Shown here: piece by piece, positions 33,142-36,452 of the stretch
How positions within the stretch are numbered: the stretch's first letter is position 1
How the letters are laid out: every line of letters starts with the position of its first letter
Assembly (NCBI GenBank): GCA_902520495.1
Contig: CABYNW010000011.1
Span: 1-36,452, forward strand
Source of the DNA: an uncultured SAR86 cluster bacterium
GTDB lineage: Bacteria; Pseudomonadota; Gammaproteobacteria; Magnimaribacterales; D2472
DNA length: 36,452 nt
Direction of reading: 5' to 3'
The notes under the pieces: model-generated
The model's database searches: none
What the model saw: only the letters and a program-made list of their open reading frames with translations
What the model was told of the DNA's origin: nothing
Program-made: the position numbers and the translations under genes

Positions 33142-35493
33142 ATGAAACTTATAAGAAAGATATTTATTTATTTGTTACTTATATCCTCATTTTTATTTTT
33201 AATAACAGGGATAACTTATACCTCTTTAATATATAAGCCTGAAAGTATACCCTCTCTGGCTAATAGATTTTTTGATAATAAATACATTATTGAATACCAA
33301 AATATTGATTCAGACGGAAATTTTTTATCTCCAGGACTTAGCTTTGAAGGCATTCTTATTAAAGATCTTAATAATAAAATTATATTAGAGGCTGACAAAA
33401 TAGCATTCGGTATAAATATCCTTTCAACCTATAGAAAAAACTATTTAGACCTAAATTTTCTTAATATCAAAAATTTCTCTTATTCTGATGAGTCTCCATC
33501 AAAAAGTAAAACTAACTTTAAAGCCATCATAGGCATGCTAGATATACAATCCGATACTTTCAACCTTTTAGCTAATAAGACTTTTATTGAAATTCAAAAT
33601 GGAAATACTTCAATAGTAAATAATAACGGTGTGCTTAATAACATTTCATTTAACGAATTAAATATCTTTAATGAATCTGGTTCAGATAAGATTTATTACT
33701 CTTCAAAGTTTAATCTGGATGAAGAAATTATTAATAATGAAAACTTTTTAAACTTAGAATCATTTGCAGAATATGAAATAAATTTAGTCCTACAAAGCAA
33801 AGGATATTTAGATTTAAATTCTGGAAATTTAGAAAATATAAACAAATATATATTTAAAGAATCAAAGCTAATCACCCTGTCACAATACCCAGTAACTAAA
33901 ATTAGCATGGTGATGCATAGCAATATTAATAAAAATATTTCTGGATCATTTGAAGCCTCAATCCCAGATCAAAATATCGAAGGATCTATTCTAATAAACA
34001 ATCAAATAATAACTATTAGATCTAAATTAATGTTTGATATGGCAGAGATAATTAATTTTGAAGAATATTTTAAACTAGAAGGGTCAGAGGAATTTAATGG
34101 AATATTAACCATCAATAACAAGTTAGTTTCTCTTGAATTAGATAGCAGTCTTTCTAATACTAAAATTACTTCAATAATCGATGATTTAGAAAAAGAATCA
34201 ATTCAAGAATTAAAAACAACCATTAAGATAAAAGATTTATCTAATCCAACTTATTTTATTTATAACAAGAATTTTAAATCTTATATAGGCTCAAAAAATA
34301 ATGGTTATTTTTCGCTAGGAAACCAATTTGATCAACAAATAGAATCAAGAAATTTTGAAGATGGATTCTATTTATTTTTATCCTTACAGAAACTAGATAT
34401 TAGTAACATATCATTAAATAACGAAATTAATGGAGTATCTAATTTAAGGTCTATTAATCTAAATGTAAAAGAATTAAATTTTTTTGAAAATCTTTACAAA
34501 AATCAAAAATTTGAAATAGATTTTGAAAATAATAATATAAATGCAGCTTTTTCTGGAAAAGACCTCAATGGAATGATTGCAACTGATAAAACCGGGTTCA
34601 TAAAAATTGAGGTATTTGATACCAAATTTGAATTCCAAGGAATCAATATTATAGAGTCTGGTGAGTCCAATGATCTCACAGATATAAATTTACGTTTTAT
34701 TGGAAGAAATATAAAAACATATGATGATACTTTTCAAGATGTAGACTTTTATCTTCTAAGAAATAAAAGAATCACAACAATTGATAATATAAAAATAAAA
34801 AGTAAGAATTTTAATATTGGTCCAACTAGTAAGAATGAAAAGGCATACATAAGTTATAACAAAACAAGAGATTTATATAAGGTTAGAGGGTCTTATGAAA
34901 TTAATAATAAAGACAATTCATTGAATAATTTCACCAATTACAATTTAGGATATATATCTACAGATCTAAATATACAGTGGATCAGTTTACAGGAATTGAA
35001 AGATATCCAAGGAAATATAAAATTTCTTATTAAAGATTTTGAATCCAAGAACTCTCTACCTGATTCTGCTTTCTTAAGAGCTCTTAAAGTCTTTAATCTT
35101 AATGCAATTATTGAGAATATTAGTAATGAAACAAGTATTGGAAATAAAAACTTAGTAATAAATAGAGCTGAAGGTGACTTTTACATTAGTCAAAATAGAG
35201 CATTAATAAGTAAGCCCATTAAGCTTCAGACCTCTGAGGCAAATATGAGATGGACAGGCGAGGTTCTTAAAAATTCAGATGGTATTTTAGATAAGCTTAA
35301 TTTAGATTTAGAAATGAGGCTTAGAGTTTCAGAAAATATACCTTGGTATGCTGCTATTTTTGGTGGTGTTCCAGCTCTAGCAGGCGGTATAGTTTTAGAG
35401 AATATCTTTGAAGATAGTCTTGATAGCGTATCAACATTTAATTTTAAAGTGAAAGGCACAGTTGAAGAGCCCTTGATCGAAAGATTAGATTAG
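33142..35493 (+). CDS. AsmA-like / YhdP-family envelope protein, short form
   Basis: YhdP and other AsmA-like proteins are long inner-membrane-anchored beta-groove proteins that carry phospholipid to the outer membrane. Here an N-terminal signal anchor (about 10-32) is followed by about 750 residues of repetitive beta-type sequence rich in N, I, S and D. The C-terminus (RALKVFNLNAIIENIS, then GGVPALAGGIVLENIF and FKVKGTVEEPLIERL) resembles the end of YhdP, where the last strands read SGPVDAPQI. At 783 residues it is much shorter than E. coli YhdP (about 1270). It follows mreD by 1 nt, and yhdP lies near mreBCD in E. coli, with maf and rng between; both are missing here. A TamB/AsmA relative is the alternative. 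Confidence 0.7.
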   Translation: MKLIRKIFIYLLLISSFLFLITGITYTSLIYKPESIPSLANRFFDNKYIIEYQNIDSDGNFLSPGLSFEGILIKDLNNKIILEADKIAFGINILSTYRKNYLDLNFLNIKNFSYSDESPSKSKTNFKAIIGMLDIQSDTFNLLANKTFIEIQNGNTSIVNNNGVLNNISFNELNIFNESGSDKIYYSSKFNLDEEIINNENFLNLESFAEYEINLVLQSKGYLDLNSGNLENINKYIFKESKLITLSQYPVTKISMVMHSNINKNISGSFEASIPDQNIEGSILINNQIITIRSKLMFDMAEIINFEEYFKLEGSEEFNGILTINNKLVSLELDSSLSNTKITSIIDDLEKESIQELKTTIKIKDLSNPTYFIYNKNFKSYIGSKNNGYFSLGNQFDQQIESRNFEDGFYLFLSLQKLDISNISLNNEINGVSNLRSINLNVKELNFFENLYKNQKFEIDFENNNINAAFSGKDLNGMIATDKTGFIKIEVFDTKFEFQGINIIESGESNDLTDINLRFIGRNIKTYDDTFQDVDFYLLRNKRITTIDNIKIKSKNFNIGPTSKNEKAYISYNKTRDLYKVRGSYEINNKDNSLNNFTNYNLGYISTDLNIQWISLQELKDIQGNIKFLIKDFESKNSLPDSAFLRALKVFNLNAIIENISNETSIGNKNLVINRAEGDFYISQNRALISKPIKLQTSEANMRWTGEVLKNSDGILDKLNLDLEMRLRVSENIPWYAAIFGGVPALAGGIVLENIFEDSLDSVSTFNFKVKGTVEEPLIERLD

Positions 35494-36452
35494 ATATATA
35501 GTTGCTAGCCCAAGAAATGAAAAGAATCCAACCACGTCTGTAACTGTTGTAACAACAACGCTTCCACCTATAGCAGGATCCTGTTTAAATTTTCTAAGAA
35601 TAAGAGGAACAAGTATTCCTGCAATAACAGCACTTATAAGATTTATGACTAGAGCACTTGATATTAATAAAGATATAGTCACATCTTGAAACCAGATGAA
35701 TGTTATAACTCCAACCAAAATTGATAGAACAATACCATTTAGTATCGAAACAGCTAATTCTCTTTTAAATAGCCACTTTATATTTGAAGAATTAATTTGT
35801 TCTAGCGTAAGCCCTCTTAAGACTATTGTTAATGTTTGTGTAGCAGCTACACCACCCATGCTGGCAACTATAGGCATAAGAATTGCTAGATATACAATTT
35901 TATCAATCACATCTTGAAAGATATTAATAGTACTAGCAGCAATGAAAGCAGTTATGAGATTCATGCTTAACCAAAAAACTCTACTCTTTGCAGCTCTACC
36001 AGGAGGAGCAAAGGTATCTTCAGCAACTCCAGCCATACCTAGCAGGTTTTGATCTGCGTCTTCTCTAATAACATCAACGACATCATCTATAGTAATCCTT
36101 CCAATTAATTTGTTGTTTTCATCTATAACTGATGATGAAATTAAATCATTCCTTTCAAATACTGTAGCAACTTCTTTATCATTCAAATCTACATTTATAG
36201 CAGGTATTTCTGTTTCCATTATTTCTCTTACTATCATTGATGGATTGGATGTAATAATTTGACTTATCGATAATTCTCCTAAATATTCGTTTTCATTATT
36301 TACAACAAAAATTTTATCTGTATTTTCTGGCAATTTTCCTAGATCTCTTAGATAGCCGATTACTTCCTTAATCAAATTATTTGGTCTTACACTAATGACA
36401 TCTGTATTTAGAAGACCTCCTGCAGTATTTTCTGGAAAAGTAAGACCCATTT
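35485..36452 (-). CDS. mgtE: Magnesium transporter MgtE, 5' part cut off by the window edge
   Basis: Mg2+ channel gated by cytosolic Mg2+. The visible C-terminal 321 residues contain two CBS domains (about the first 130 residues, starting TFPENTAGGLLNTD and including IGRITIDDVVDVIRED), then the PPGRAAKSRVFWLSMN entry to the membrane domain and five transmembrane helices with VASMGGVAATQTLTIVLRGL and the final DPAIGGSVVVTTVTDVVGF. An ATG at 36450 is unlikely to be the real start, since the N-terminal domain of about 130 residues is missing and the frame is open to the edge. Its last 9 bases overlap the convergent end of the YhdP-like gene. Confidence 0.93.
   Translation of the reverse strand, partial: MGLTFPENTAGGLLNTDVISVRPNNLIKEVIGYLRDLGKLPENTDKIFVVNNENEYLGELSISQIITSNPSMIVREIMETEIPAINVDLNDKEVATVFERNDLISSSVIDENNKLIGRITIDDVVDVIREDADQNLLGMAGVAEDTFAPPGRAAKSRVFWLSMNLITAFIAASTINIFQDVIDKIVYLAILMPIVASMGGVAATQTLTIVLRGLTLEQINSSNIKWLFKRELAVSILNGIVLSILVGVITFIWFQDVTISLLISSALVINLISAVIAGILVPLILRKFKQDPAIGGSVVVTTVTDVVGFFSFLGLATIYLI

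Overview
The window looks like a chromosome segment of a streamlined, AT-rich marine gammaproteobacterium, most likely of the SAR86 type. The basis is classic gammaproteobacterial gene order (greA-rlmE-ftsH-glmM-tpiA-secG-tRNAs-rimP-nusA-infB-rbfA-truB-rpsO-pnp; hemA/lolB-ispE-tRNA-Gln-prs-rplY-pth-ychF; hemA-prfA-prmC; mreBCD), very short intergenic gaps, frequent 1-14 nt gene overlaps and low GC judged by eye. The taxon is inferred; no rRNA or other decisive marker lies in the window.

Layout. 1-5510 (+): the end of carB, then transcript cleavage (greA), 23S rRNA methylation (rlmE), membrane proteolysis (ftsH), cell-wall precursor (glmM), glycolysis (tpiA) and secretion (secG). 5518-5774: tRNA-Leu(GAG) on the minus strand, divergent from initiator tRNA-fMet. 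5797-13715 (+): a short terminator, then the rimP-nusA-infB-rbfA-truB-rpsO-pnp transcription/translation operon. 13757-15237 (+): the only unconventional stretch, holding a membrane protein with a zinc-protease HExxH motif and two tiny, mutually related two-helix membrane proteins, with several inverted repeats around them. 15256-20120 (-): lolB-ispE-tRNA-Gln-prs-rplY-pth-ychF-tRNA-Met. 20098-23221 (+): hemA-prfA-prmC, head-to-head with lolB. 23251-25357 (-): a nitroreductase and selO. 25425-27504 (+): an acyl-CoA ligase and a MaoC-type hydratase. 27543-30693 (-): gatCAB. 30776-35493 (+): mreBCD and a short YhdP/AsmA-like protein. 35485-36452 (-): mgtE, cut by the window edge.

Most genes are housekeeping and act in translation: tRNA maturation and recycling, initiation, termination, release-factor methylation and amidotransfer. 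The smaller themes are cell shape and envelope (mreBCD, YhdP-like, lolB, glmM, ftsH) and acyl-CoA metabolism. The best candidate for something undescribed is the 13757-15237 locus. No gene-free stretch exceeds 300 bases; the longest is 14506-14719, which holds candidate promoters, a large imperfect hairpin and an unusually G-rich ribosome binding site. No CRISPR array, insertion sequence, prophage or rRNA gene was seen.
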